The position numbers and the translations under genes were made by a program. This document shows positions 51,817 through 59,936 of a stretch of DNA of 64,000 nt, in pieces; position 1 is the first letter of the stretch; every line of letters begins with the position of its first letter. The stretch lies in contig NZ_JACKUK010000009.1 in assembly GCF_025822765.1 (NCBI RefSeq), positions 186,973-250,972 on the forward strand, in the 5' to 3' direction. The notes under the pieces are model-generated. The model was not told the DNA's origin, did not search any database, and saw only the letters and a list, made by a program, of their open reading frames with translations. The stretch is from Mycobacterium barrassiae. Lineage in GTDB: Bacteria; Actinomycetota; Actinomycetes; Mycobacteriales; Mycobacteriaceae.

Positions 51817-52431
51817 ATGCGCCACGAAGTCACCACCGTCGATGAGCTGCGCGCGCTCGTCGGTGAGCCGCAGCAGGCCGTCGCCAACAAGGTGAAGGAT
51901 CGGCTGTCCCCGGTTCAGCGCGACTGGCTGGCCCACTCGCCGCTCGGCTTCGTCGCGACAACTGATGCACACGGCCGCGTCGATGTGTCTCCCAAAGGCG
52001 ATCCGCCCGGCTTCGTCCACGTCATCGACGACACCACGATCGCCATCCCGGAACGGCCTGGCAACAAGCGCGTCGACGGCTACCGCAACGTCCTGCAGCG
52101 CCCCCAGGTCGGTACGGTGTTCCTCATCCCCGGCCGCGGCGACACGCTACGGATCAACGGGCGCGCCCGAATCCTTTCCGACGCGGACTATTTCGACGCG
52201 ATGGTGGTGCAGGGCAAGCGCCCCATCCTCGCGCTGGAGATCGACATCGAAGAGGTGTTCTTCCACTGCGCGAAGGCCTTCATGCGATCGGACACCTGGG
52301 ATCCGTCGACGTGGAATCCGACGGCTGTTCCCAGCGCCGCGCAGCTGGCCAAGGCCATCCGCACGGATTGGACGCAGGCGCAGCTCGACGAGTACTACAG
52401 CGAGGACAATTACCGCAAGATGCTCTACTGA
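51817..52431 (+). CDS. Pyridoxamine 5'-phosphate oxidase-fold flavin protein
   Basis: A 204-aa split-barrel protein of the PPOX-like class found in mycobacteria. Seen are LGFVATTDAHGRVDVSPKGDPPGFVHV, TTIAIPERPGNKRVDGYRNVLQRPQVGTVFLIPGRGDTLRINGRARI (flavin phosphate-binding) and a C-terminal DEYYSEDNYRKMLY tail. It may use FMN or F420; true pyridoxal oxidase activity is unlikely. ATG 51817 is chosen since earlier codons in the frame show no family features. It is divergent from the GntR operon with 263 nt between. Confidence 0.85.
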   Translation: MRHEVTTVDELRALVGEPQQAVANKVKDRLSPVQRDWLAHSPLGFVATTDAHGRVDVSPKGDPPGFVHVIDDTTIAIPERPGNKRVDGYRNVLQRPQVGTVFLIPGRGDTLRINGRARILSDADYFDAMVVQGKRPILALEIDIEEVFFHCAKAFMRSDTWDPSTWNPTAVPSAAQLAKAIRTDWTQAQLDEYYSEDNYRKMLY

Positions 52432-52434
52432 GCG

Positions 52435-52469
52435 CGAAACTAGGCCCCCGCCAAGGGAACCCAGTTTCG
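52435..52469. terminator. Hairpin between convergent PPOX and SDR genes
   Basis: 10-nt arms CGAAACTAGG (52435-52444) and CCCAGTTTCG (52460-52469) match at 9 of 10 positions with a 15-nt loop. It lies between convergent stop codons. Probably a bidirectional terminator. Confidence 0.5.
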
Positions 52470-52477
52470 GCGACTTC

Positions 52478-53239
52478 TTAGAACTGGTTGATGCCTCCGT
52501 CGACGGGGATGTCGGCGCCCGTCGTGAAGCTGCTGAGGTCCGACGCCAGGAACAGCACCGCGTTCGCAACTTCCTCAACGGTGCCGTAGCGGCCCATCGG
52601 CACGCCGGCGATCTGGTACTCCTCGAACCTCGCCGCGGATCCCGGTCCAGGGAACAACACTTCAGCGAGCCCGTCCATACCGGGTGTCGCGGTCGCGCCG
52701 GGGCTGACAACATTGACGCGAATCTTTCGATCGCGCAACTCACTTGCCCACGTGCGTGCGAGCGAGCGGATCGCTGCCTTGATCGCCGCATAAATGCCGA
52801 TGCCGTCCGACGCCTTCGCGTTGGTGTTCGACGAGTTGAGGATGATCGATCCACCGTCGTTCAGCAGCGGCAGCGCCTTCTGGACGGTGAACACCACACC
52901 CTTGAAGTCGACGTCCAGTTGGCGGTCGAGATGCTCCTCGGTGATGTCGCCGATCCGCGCCACGTCGATGATGGCGGCGTTGGCGAACAGCACGTCGATA
53001 CGCCGTCCACTCTCGGCCACCACGTCGTACAGCCGGTCGAGATCCTCGGACTTGCTGACATCACCTTGTACGCCGGTGGCGTTATCGCCGAGTTCCTTGA
53101 CCGCCGCGTCGAGCTCGGCCTGCCTGCGGCCGGTGATGAAGACGTAGGCGCCCTCGTCGACGAATCGCTTCGCCGTCGCGAACCCGATGCCGACCGAGCC
53201 GCCGGTGATTACCGCTGTCTTGCCGTCGAGCAATGTCAT
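52478..53239 (-). CDS. Short-chain dehydrogenase/reductase under TetR control
   Basis: A 253-aa SDR with TGGSVGIGFATAK for cofactor binding, FANAAI in place of NNAG, the catalytic Ser in LNSSNTNAKA, and YAAIK as the YxxxK. The end GADIPVDGGINQF is typical of the classical SDR subfamily. It lies downstream of a TetR gene on the same strand. A 26-bp palindrome starts 18 nt upstream of its ATG and matches one at the TetR start, so it is the likely main target of that repressor. The substrate is probably the inducer or a related carbonyl or alcohol compound. Confidence 0.92.
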   Translation of the reverse strand: MTLLDGKTAVITGGSVGIGFATAKRFVDEGAYVFITGRRQAELDAAVKELGDNATGVQGDVSKSEDLDRLYDVVAESGRRIDVLFANAAIIDVARIGDITEEHLDRQLDVDFKGVVFTVQKALPLLNDGGSIILNSSNTNAKASDGIGIYAAIKAAIRSLARTWASELRDRKIRVNVVSPGATATPGMDGLAEVLFPGPGSAARFEEYQIAGVPMGRYGTVEEVANAVLFLASDLSSFTTGADIPVDGGINQF

Positions 53240-53256
53240 TTATCACGCCTCTCGCT

Positions 53257-53282
53257 AGTTATGTACCGTTCGGTCAATAACT
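53257..53282. promoter_or_regulatory. TetR operator at the SDR gene
   Basis: 26-bp palindrome: arms AGTTATGTAC and GTCAATAACT (8 of 10 complementary) around CGTTCG. Same 10-6-10 layout and similar bases as 53936-53961. It lies 18 nt upstream of the SDR start codon. Confidence 0.65.
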
Positions 53283-53328
53283 ACGACGCCACAGGAAGCC
53301 GAGATATTCCGAGATATTTGGTGCCGGC

Positions 53329-53919
53329 TCAGCCGGCCGGAATCAGGGCGATCATCGCCTCGGCCGCGCTCTCCAGCTCGGCCGGTTCTGTACCGCCCAC
53401 GTGCAGCGCTTCGACGCCGCGCATGAACGACAGCAGGGTGCCTGCCAGCGCCTGGGGGTCGACCTTCTTGTCGATGTCGCCGTCGCGCTGCGCCTCGGCG
53501 ATGGTTCCGGCGAGCTCGTCGCGCCATACCGCGTACACCCGTGCGATCTTGTCCTCGACCGCGTCGTCGGAGGATCCGAGTTCTGCGGCCGTCCTGGCCA
53601 CCATGCAGCCGCGCCTGGCCTTGTCGGCGGCGACGGAACTCGCCTGCCAGCGGATGTGGCGGGTGAGCCGCTCGTAGGCCCTGTACTCGGGATCGGTCAA
53701 TTGCGCGCGGACGGTGCCGAGCGTGGTGTCGATGTAGTCATCGAGCGCACGGAGGAACAGGCCGTGCTTGTCGCCGAACGCACCGTAGAGGCTGCCCTTG
53801 CCGAGGCCGGTCGCGGCCGTGAGGTCGTCGACCGAGGTCGCGCCGTAGCCTCGCGTCCAGAACTCCTCACGCGCGGCCGCGACGACGTCGGATTCGTCGA
53901 ACTTGCGGGGGCGGGCCAT
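53329..53919 (-). CDS. TetR-family transcriptional repressor
   Basis: A 196-aa regulator. The N-terminal DNA-binding domain covers about 8-55, with ATSVDDLTAATGLGKGSLYGAFGDKHGLFLRALD as the helix-turn-helix. The C-terminal ligand domain contains a single Cys in ARRGCMVARTAAELG. It is of the type often controlling oxidoreductases or efflux of reactive electrophiles. A 26-bp palindrome 16 nt upstream of its start and a matching one before the SDR suggest autoregulation and control of the SDR. ATG 53919. Confidence 0.92.
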   Translation of the reverse strand: MARPRKFDESDVVAAAREEFWTRGYGATSVDDLTAATGLGKGSLYGAFGDKHGLFLRALDDYIDTTLGTVRAQLTDPEYRAYERLTRHIRWQASSVAADKARRGCMVARTAAELGSSDDAVEDKIARVYAVWRDELAGTIAEAQRDGDIDKKVDPQALAGTLLSFMRGVEALHVGGTEPAELESAAEAMIALIPAG

Positions 53920-53935
53920 GTCTCCATCGTACGCC

Positions 53936-53961
53936 CGTTATGGACCGAACAGTCCGTAACG
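53936..53961. promoter_or_regulatory. TetR operator at the tetR gene
   Basis: 26-bp palindrome: arms CGTTATGGAC and GTCCGTAACG (9 of 10 complementary) around CGAACA. It starts 16 nt upstream of the TetR start codon and also lies in the upstream region of the divergent membrane-protein gene. Confidence 0.7.
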
Positions 53962-54019
53962 CCCGTTTGGGTATGGTCGACGGCGTGACGGCGACGGCTA
54001 TGAGGGTGAACTAGTCTTC

Positions 54020-55375
54020 GTGCGGAGTGCGCTGAAGGAGACGACGGCGGTGGCCGTCGGGGTGATCCTCGTCGTCGCAGCGTTCGTCGTCCCGCATCTC
54101 GATCTGGGAATCGTCACACCGTTGATCAACGCGACGCCCGCTCGCATCGCGTCCTTCGCCGAGACCGCACCGATCTTCGGCTGGTGGAATGCCCATGTCG
54201 GATGGGGCACCATCCCCGCGATCGCCATCGGCGCCGCGGCGGTGCTGTGGGGACAATCCGTGGCGCAACGCCTGCCGTGGCGGTGGATGCCGTGGACCGT
54301 CTGGGCGACGGCGTGCGCGTGGGCGTTCTCGCTGGCGATGATCGACGGTTGGCAACGCGGCTTCGCAGGCAGACTGACCGCCCGCCACGAGTATCTGCGG
54401 CAGGTCCCGAGCATCACCGACATCCCCGAGATGCTCAGCACGTTCTCCCGCAGAATCCTGGATTACCAACCGGATTCGTGGATCACGCACGTCTCGGGTC
54501 ATCCGCCTGGTGCGCTGCTGTCGTTCGTCTGGCTCGATCGCATCGGGCTGGGTGGCGGCGCGTGGGCGGGGCTGCTCTGTCTGCTCGTCGGCTCCAGCGC
54601 GGCGGCCGCGATCGTGGTGACCGTCCGCACCCTGGCCGATGAGAACACCGCACGGATGGCGGCCCCCTTCGTCGCGTTGGCACCGACGGCGATCTGGATC
54701 GCGGTGTCCGCCGACGGCTACTTCGCCGGTGTCGCCGCCTGGGGTATCGCCCTGCTGGCGTTGGCCGTTCGGGGTGCGACGCGCTGGCCGCTGCTGACGG
54801 CGTCGGCCTCGGGACTGGTGCTGGGGTGGGGCATCTTCCTGAACTACGGGCTCGCGCTGATGGCGCTTCCCGCCCTGGCCGTATTGCTCGCCGCGGTGGA
54901 TTGGCGCGCGGCGATGCGGGCGTTCATCCCAGCGGTGTTGGCGGCGCTGGTGGTGGTTGGGGTGTTCGCCGCCGCGGGCTTCTGGTGGTTCGACGGTTAC
55001 ACCCTTGTGCAGGAACGCTATTGGCAGGGCATCGCGAACGACCGTCCGTTCCAGTACTGGGTGTGGGCCAATCTGGCATCGGTGGTGTGTGCGATCGGTC
55101 TCGGCAGCGTGGCGGGAATCGGACGCGTCTTCGACCGCGCTGCGATCAGGCTCCGGCCAGGCCTGCACCTGGTGGTGCTGGGAGCGCTTATCGCGATCGT
55201 CTTCGCGGACCTGTCCATGCTCAGTAAGGCCGAGACCGAGCGCATCTGGCTGCCGTTCACGGTCTGGCTGCCTGCCGCCGCGGCACTGCTCCCACCACGC
55301 TCGCAACGGTGGTGGCTGGCGGTCAACGTCGCCGGCGCGCTGCTGCTGAACCACCTGATCCTGACGAATTGGTAA
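54020..55375 (+). CDS. Polytopic membrane protein (Rv0541c-like)
   Basis: A 451-aa protein with about ten to twelve hydrophobic helices. A conserved-looking extracytoplasmic segment has WITHVSGHPPGALLSF (about residue 155), and long helices follow. Length and the position near menE and Rv0540/Rv0539 homologues match Rv0541c (449 aa). The layout, with large loops near the N-terminal helices, is compatible with a GT-C-type lipid-linked glycosyltransferase, but no catalytic DD/DE motif is clear, so function is left open. GTG 54020. Confidence 0.8.
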   Translation: MRSALKETTAVAVGVILVVAAFVVPHLDLGIVTPLINATPARIASFAETAPIFGWWNAHVGWGTIPAIAIGAAAVLWGQSVAQRLPWRWMPWTVWATACAWAFSLAMIDGWQRGFAGRLTARHEYLRQVPSITDIPEMLSTFSRRILDYQPDSWITHVSGHPPGALLSFVWLDRIGLGGGAWAGLLCLLVGSSAAAAIVVTVRTLADENTARMAAPFVALAPTAIWIAVSADGYFAGVAAWGIALLALAVRGATRWPLLTASASGLVLGWGIFLNYGLALMALPALAVLLAAVDWRAAMRAFIPAVLAALVVVGVFAAAGFWWFDGYTLVQERYWQGIANDRPFQYWVWANLASVVCAIGLGSVAGIGRVFDRAAIRLRPGLHLVVLGALIAIVFADLSMLSKAETERIWLPFTVWLPAAAALLPPRSQRWWLAVNVAGALLLNHLILTNW

Positions 55376-55427
55376 CGGAAGGTCCCCAACCGCACACCAT
55401 ATGGTCATGAGACGTGACTCTGGAGTC

Positions 55428-56699
55428 ATGGCCGACGGTGTTCGACCCGATACGCCGCCGAGACCCGCACCGCGTTGGCGCAGCCCGCTGCGAGGTCTAT
55501 GGCTGACGTCTGTCCTCGGTTCGGTGCTGCTGGTCACGCTCCCGATCGTGACGATCACCGGGCTGCTGTCGTACATCGCGTACGGACCGCAGTTCGGCCA
55601 GGCGATCCCCGGCGACGTCGGCTGGCTCAAGCTGCCGACGTTCGACTGGCCGACCGACCCGTCGTGGCTGTACCGGCTCAATCAAGGTGTGCATGTCGGA
55701 CTGGGGCTCATCCTGATCCCCATCGTGTTGGCCAAACTCTGGTCGGTGATCCCGCGGCTGTTCGCGTGGCCGCCTGCACGGTCGCCGGCACAGCTGCTGG
55801 AACGCGTCTCGCTGGTGATGCTCGTCGGCGGCATCCTGTTCGAGATCATCACCGGCGTCCTGAACATCCAGTACGACTACATCTTCGGCTTCAGCTTCTA
55901 CACCGCCCACTACTTCGGCGCGTGGGTCTTCATCGCGGGCTTCGTGATCCACCTCGCGATCAAACTCCCTCGGATGTGGACGGGCCTTCGGTCGATGTCG
56001 ATGCGAGACGTGTTGCGCACCAACAGGAAGGACACCCGACCCGAGCCGTACGAGTCCGAGGGGCTGGTCGCTGCCAATCCGGATCCCGCGACGATCAGCC
56101 GTCGTGGTGCGCTCGCTCTGGTCGGCGGCGGCGCGCTGTTCGTCGCCGTGATCACCGCGGGCCAGACCATCGGAGGTATCACCCGGCAGGCGGCGCTCCT
56201 GCTGCCCCGTGGGCTGAGCCGCGGCACGGGACCCAACGACTTCGCCGTCAACCGAACGGCGGCCGCAGCCCGGATCACCCCCGAACTCACCGGCGAAAAG
56301 TGGCGACTCACGCTGACCGGCGGACCGAAACCCGTTGTGCTCGACCGTGCCATGCTGACCGACATGACGCAGCACACCGCGCGTCTGCCGATCGCCTGCG
56401 TCGAGGGTTGGTCCACCACCGAGACGTGGACCGGGGTACCGCTGCGGGAGCTGGCCCGACTTGCGGGCGTGCCCGAGCCGAAATCCGCGTTCGTGCGGTC
56501 GGTGGAACCGCGCGGCGCGTTCAACCGCGCCACTCTGCAGGCCAACCAGGTGATGCACCCGGATTCGCTTCTCGCGCTGCGGGTCAACGACGCCGCCCTC
56601 TCGCCGGATCACGGCTTCCCTGCGCGGATCATCGTCCCGGCGTTGCCCGGTGTCCACAACACCAAATGGGTCGGCTCGATCGACTTCCGGAGCCGGTGA
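55428..56699 (+). CDS. Membrane-anchored molybdopterin oxidoreductase (sulfite-oxidase/YedY fold)
   Basis: A 423-aa protein with an N-terminal membrane domain of four to five helices (about 20-185) that includes His residues in GVHVGLGLILIPI and TAHYFGAWVFIAGFVIHLAI, as in di-haem cytochrome b. It is followed by another helix and a C-terminal SUOX-fold molybdenum domain (about 270-423). The Mo-ligand Cys is Cys324 in LPIACVEGWSTTETW. Fusion of haem and Mo domains suggests electron exchange with the quinone pool, such as in periplasmic methionine-sulfoxide or similar reduction. ATG 55428 or 55401. The next gene starts 1 nt after the stop. Confidence 0.85.
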   Translation: MADGVRPDTPPRPAPRWRSPLRGLWLTSVLGSVLLVTLPIVTITGLLSYIAYGPQFGQAIPGDVGWLKLPTFDWPTDPSWLYRLNQGVHVGLGLILIPIVLAKLWSVIPRLFAWPPARSPAQLLERVSLVMLVGGILFEIITGVLNIQYDYIFGFSFYTAHYFGAWVFIAGFVIHLAIKLPRMWTGLRSMSMRDVLRTNRKDTRPEPYESEGLVAANPDPATISRRGALALVGGGALFVAVITAGQTIGGITRQAALLLPRGLSRGTGPNDFAVNRTAAAARITPELTGEKWRLTLTGGPKPVVLDRAMLTDMTQHTARLPIACVEGWSTTETWTGVPLRELARLAGVPEPKSAFVRSVEPRGAFNRATLQANQVMHPDSLLALRVNDAALSPDHGFPARIIVPALPGVHNTKWVGSIDFRSR

Positions 56700-56700
56700 C

Positions 56701-57165
56701 ATGCTGGCCCGATTCCGCGCGGCGTACGGATCGCATCCGCTGCATCTGCTGTCCCTGATCGCCGGCTTTGCGCTGTTCGGCTATGTGGTGGTCACGATCA
56801 CGCCGGCCGCGCTGTGGAACCACCGCACGTGGTGGCAGTCGATCCTGGTGTGGTTCGCCGTCGCGATCATCGCGCACGATCTGGTGCTGTTTCCGCTCTA
56901 CGCGCTCGCCGATCGGATCCTGCTCGCCAGCAACAGGTTCCGGCTGCGGGTTCCGGTGGTGAACTACATCCGTATCCCCGCACTGGGCTCCGGGTTGACA
57001 CTTCTGATATTCCTGCCCGGCATCATCAAGCAGGGCGCGCCGACTTTCCACGCTGCCACCGGCCTGACACAGGACGTGTTCCTGGGCCGTTGGCTGCTGC
57101 TCACCGCGGTCATTTTCGGCGTGAGTGCCGTCGTCTACGCCGTCCGGTCGGTGATGCGCGGGTAA
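56701..57165 (+). CDS. Membrane protein associated with the Mo oxidoreductase
   Basis: A 154-aa integral membrane protein with about four helices (about 12-34, 40-62, 85-108 and 125-150). It begins 1 nt after the molybdopterin oxidoreductase stop and so is its operon partner; it may help anchor or assemble that enzyme. No known domain with certain function. Its last 31 nt overlap the convergent P450 gene, an unusual coding overlap. ATG 56701. Confidence 0.8.
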   Translation: MLARFRAAYGSHPLHLLSLIAGFALFGYVVVTITPAALWNHRTWWQSILVWFAVAIIAHDLVLFPLYALADRILLASNRFRLRVPVVNYIRIPALGSGLTLLIFLPGIIKQGAPTFHAATGLTQDVFLGRWLLLTAVIFGVSAVVYAVRSVMRG

Positions 57166-58343
57166 GCGCGCAACGTCACGGGTAGCGCCTGCAGGCCCCG
57201 CATCAACGTGCTCGGACGGTACGTCAGTGGTGCGTCGGCAGCCAGGCGAATGTCGCCGAATCGGGTGAGAAGACGATCGAGTGCCACCTCGCCCTCCACC
57301 CGGGCCAGTGGAGCGCCGACGCAGAAGTGGATACCGTGGCCGAAGGCGATGTGCCGGTTGTTCTTTCGAAAGATGTCGAAGCGGTCGGCGTTGACGAACC
57401 TCCGCTCGTCGCGATTGGCCGCTTGCAGCGCGATCAACACGAGTTGTCCGGCGGGGATGACGACATCACCCACGTCGACGGGCTCTGCGGTGAACCGGAC
57501 CGTCGCTGTGTTCAAAGGGCTCTCGAAGCGCAGGATCTCCTCGACCGCGGCCGGCAGCAGCGTTCGGTCCGCGCGCACGGCGTCCAATTGGTCCGGGTGT
57601 TGCAGCAGCGCCAGCACCCCGTTGCCGATGAGATTCACCGTGGTTTCGTATCCGGCGACGATGAGCAGGAACGCCGTGCCGAGCAGCTCCTCCTCGGATA
57701 GCTGGTCCCCTTCGTCGCGAAGATGCACCAGACGGCTGAATATGTCGTCGCCCGGCTGAGACCGTTTGGCCGCGATGATCGAACGCAGCAGATCGGTCAA
57801 TTCGATTTGTGCAGCGCGTAATTCCCGCGGATCGGTACTCGTGAAGATCGGGATCACGAGAGACATGAAAGTGTGCTGTTTGGCGGCATGGACCCCGAGC
57901 AGTTCGCCGATTACGCGTACAGGCAGTGGCTGGGCCAACGCCTGCATCAGATCCACCGTCCCGTGCGCGCGGGCGACCGCGTCGAGCAGCTCTTCGGTTG
58001 TCCTTTCGATCGTCGGGCGCAACCGCTTTACCGCGTGGGCGGTGAACGCTGCGGTGACGAAGCGGCGCAACCTCGTATGGTCCGGCGGATCCTTGAAGAG
58101 CATGTTGTCGCCGAGCACCCCACCGATCGAGCCGTCGGTTCCGAGCGGATAGAGAGTGCTCGCCGTCGGACCGTCCTTGCTGACCCTCGGGTCGGTGAGC
58201 AGCGCTCGCGCCTCGTCGTATCGCGTGATCAACCAGACACGCACACCGCCCCACATCGTCACAGGGTGGGCCGGTCCTTCCCGCCGCAGCTGCTCGTACA
58301 GCGAGTGCGGATTCTGGATGAACGAATTGCCGAGACGCAGCAT
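57135..58343 (-). CDS. Cytochrome P450
   Basis: A 402-aa bacterial class I P450. The I-helix oxygen-binding motif AGYETT is at about 228-233, the ExxR motif EEILR at about 268-272, and the haem loop FGHGIHFCVG carries axial Cys341. N-terminal regions resemble CYP107-type polyketide or macrolide hydroxylases, but the family number is not asserted. It lacks an adjacent ferredoxin. It lies 134 nt downstream of an XRE/MmyB-type regulator on the same strand. ATG 58343 has only a weak ribosome site. Confidence 0.94.
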   Translation of the reverse strand: MLRLGNSFIQNPHSLYEQLRREGPAHPVTMWGGVRVWLITRYDEARALLTDPRVSKDGPTASTLYPLGTDGSIGGVLGDNMLFKDPPDHTRLRRFVTAAFTAHAVKRLRPTIERTTEELLDAVARAHGTVDLMQALAQPLPVRVIGELLGVHAAKQHTFMSLVIPIFTSTDPRELRAAQIELTDLLRSIIAAKRSQPGDDIFSRLVHLRDEGDQLSEEELLGTAFLLIVAGYETTVNLIGNGVLALLQHPDQLDAVRADRTLLPAAVEEILRFESPLNTATVRFTAEPVDVGDVVIPAGQLVLIALQAANRDERRFVNADRFDIFRKNNRHIAFGHGIHFCVGAPLARVEGEVALDRLLTRFGDIRLAADAPLTYRPSTLMRGLQALPVTLRAYPRITDRTA

Positions 58344-58477
58344 GATTTTGGACCTACTTCAGTGATTGGGATTGATGTGTGGCGCGACCGCGGTGCGCCA
58401 ACCCCATCGTGAGTTGATCGCCCCATCACAACCAGGCAGAGCTGTTCCTAGCACTGGCTCTCCCAGTCTCAGATGCG

Positions 58478-59287
58478 TCAGGACTTTTCGGCCAACCGGC
58501 GCAGCGCGTCGTCCGACGGGGAGCCGGGCGTGGCCCAGTAGATCACCAGAATGTTCTCGCTACCCCGCAGGGACAGGTGTTGAAAGTGCAGGTCGAGGGG
58601 GCCGACGAGCGGATGGTTCAGGAGCAGCAGACCACTGGCATGGCCCTTGACGTCATATGACGCCCACAGCGTGCGAAACCGGGCGCTCTCGGTGTTCAAC
58701 TCCTCGACCAATGCGTGCAGTCCGGGATCGGGATGATCGCCGACGAAGGAACGCAACCACCGAACCGCCCATGCGGTCAGGCCGTCCCAGTTGCGGTACA
58801 GCTCGTGGCTGGCCGGGTCGAGGAACAGACTGCGCAATGGGTTGCCGCCCCGGGCGAATGTCGGAGAGAGCGCCCCGGCCAGGTCGTTGGCCAGAATGAC
58901 GGTAGCCGTGACGTCGTGGATGTGAGCGGGGGACAGCGGCCAGCTGTCGAGAAGATCCTGCAGGGCCGGATGCAGCGGTCGATTGGGCCTGGGCAACCGC
59001 TCGCGGGCGCTGTTGCCGGACGCCAGATTGCGCATGTAGGACGCGGCGTCTGGACTGAGCCGCAACGCGCGGGCCAGGGCAGCGAGCACCTGATCCGACG
59101 GCCGTTCCCGGCCCTGTTCTATCCGGTGGTAGTAATCGGTGCTGATCCCGGCCAGCATCGCCACCTCTTCGCGGCGGAGCCCGGTCACGCGACGGCGACT
59201 TCCTCGCGGCAACCCGACGTCGTCGGGCTGAACCTTGCTGCGGGACGTGCGAAGGAACTCCGCGAGCGGATCGTTCCCCTTCGCCAC
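58478..59287 (-). CDS. XRE-family regulator with MmyB-like ligand domain
   Basis: A 269-aa regulator. The N-terminal helix-turn-helix region has RVTGLRREEVAMLAGISTDYYHRIEQGRERPSDQVLAALARAL. The C-terminal MmyB-like domain (about 100-269) shows LLDSWPLSPAHIHDVTATVILANDLA, LFLDPASHELYRNWD and LLLNHPLVGPLDLHFQHLSLRG, which in relatives binds a small hydrophobic ligand. GTG 59287 gives a common family start (VAKGNDPLAEFLR); upstream starts at 59353 and 59359 are possible. It likely controls itself and perhaps the P450. Confidence 0.9.
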   Translation of the reverse strand: MAKGNDPLAEFLRTSRSKVQPDDVGLPRGSRRRVTGLRREEVAMLAGISTDYYHRIEQGRERPSDQVLAALARALRLSPDAASYMRNLASGNSARERLPRPNRPLHPALQDLLDSWPLSPAHIHDVTATVILANDLAGALSPTFARGGNPLRSLFLDPASHELYRNWDGLTAWAVRWLRSFVGDHPDPGLHALVEELNTESARFRTLWASYDVKGHASGLLLLNHPLVGPLDLHFQHLSLRGSENILVIYWATPGSPSDDALRRLAEKS

Positions 59288-59465
59288 GTCCGCAGTGTAT
59301 TCAGGAATCGCAAACTTGGTCTGCCGGTTGGGTCGATGCGTCGTGGGGTTCATTCTCAAGGTGGCCCAATCACTCCTATGAAAGCTGCTGCCTTCCGATC
59401 TCGACGTGCGGTGCGTTGACTGTGGTGAGCCCGAACGAAAGCCAGTCCGTCCAGAGGAGATTCAC

Positions 59466-59933
59466 GTGTCGAGTCGGCGCGCCGTCGTCCCAATACCGCT
59501 CGATGTCCCCGACCTCAGCCGCGGGGCCTCATTGCGCATCCGCCTCACGGCGTTCGTCTTCGGCGCACGCCTGGACCACCTGCTTGCGGTCGGTGGCGTT
59601 GCGGCCGAGGGAACTGCCCTCGGTGTCCGTGCCGCGCGTCTGACGTCCGAACGTGAACGGCACAGCGTCGCGAGGACATTGCGGCGTGCGCTTCACGAGG
59701 CCCGCCTCGGCCACTCGTCCGGTGTGGCGAGGGTAGCCGTGCACCGCGCCAAGGTCGTTGCCGTTGCGGACGTGATCGACACGATCACGCTGCGTCTACA
59801 CTCGCCGCGTCCGGTCCGCGCGATGGGCATGGCCCGGTTGCGCCGACTGATCTCCGACGGTGCCGGACCGATGTATGCCCGCAGGAAAGGCGATCTCGAC
59901 GGTCGGCTGCGGGCGGCGCTGGCCGCGCTCTGA
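59466..59933 (+). CDS. Hypothetical basic protein (155 aa)
   Basis: A 155-residue Arg- and Ala-rich soluble protein with no signal peptide or membrane helix. It contains regular helices (ERHSVARTLRRALHEARLG and RPVRAMGMARLRRLISDGAG). I do not recognise a family. GTG 59466 follows an AGAGGAGA ribosome site, which supports it as a real start. It is divergent from the XRE gene and convergent with the methyltransferase gene with 3 nt between. Confidence 0.6.
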   Translation: MSSRRAVVPIPLDVPDLSRGASLRIRLTAFVFGARLDHLLAVGGVAAEGTALGVRAARLTSERERHSVARTLRRALHEARLGHSSGVARVAVHRAKVVAVADVIDTITLRLHSPRPVRAMGMARLRRLISDGAGPMYARRKGDLDGRLRAALAAL

Positions 59934-59936
59934 ACG

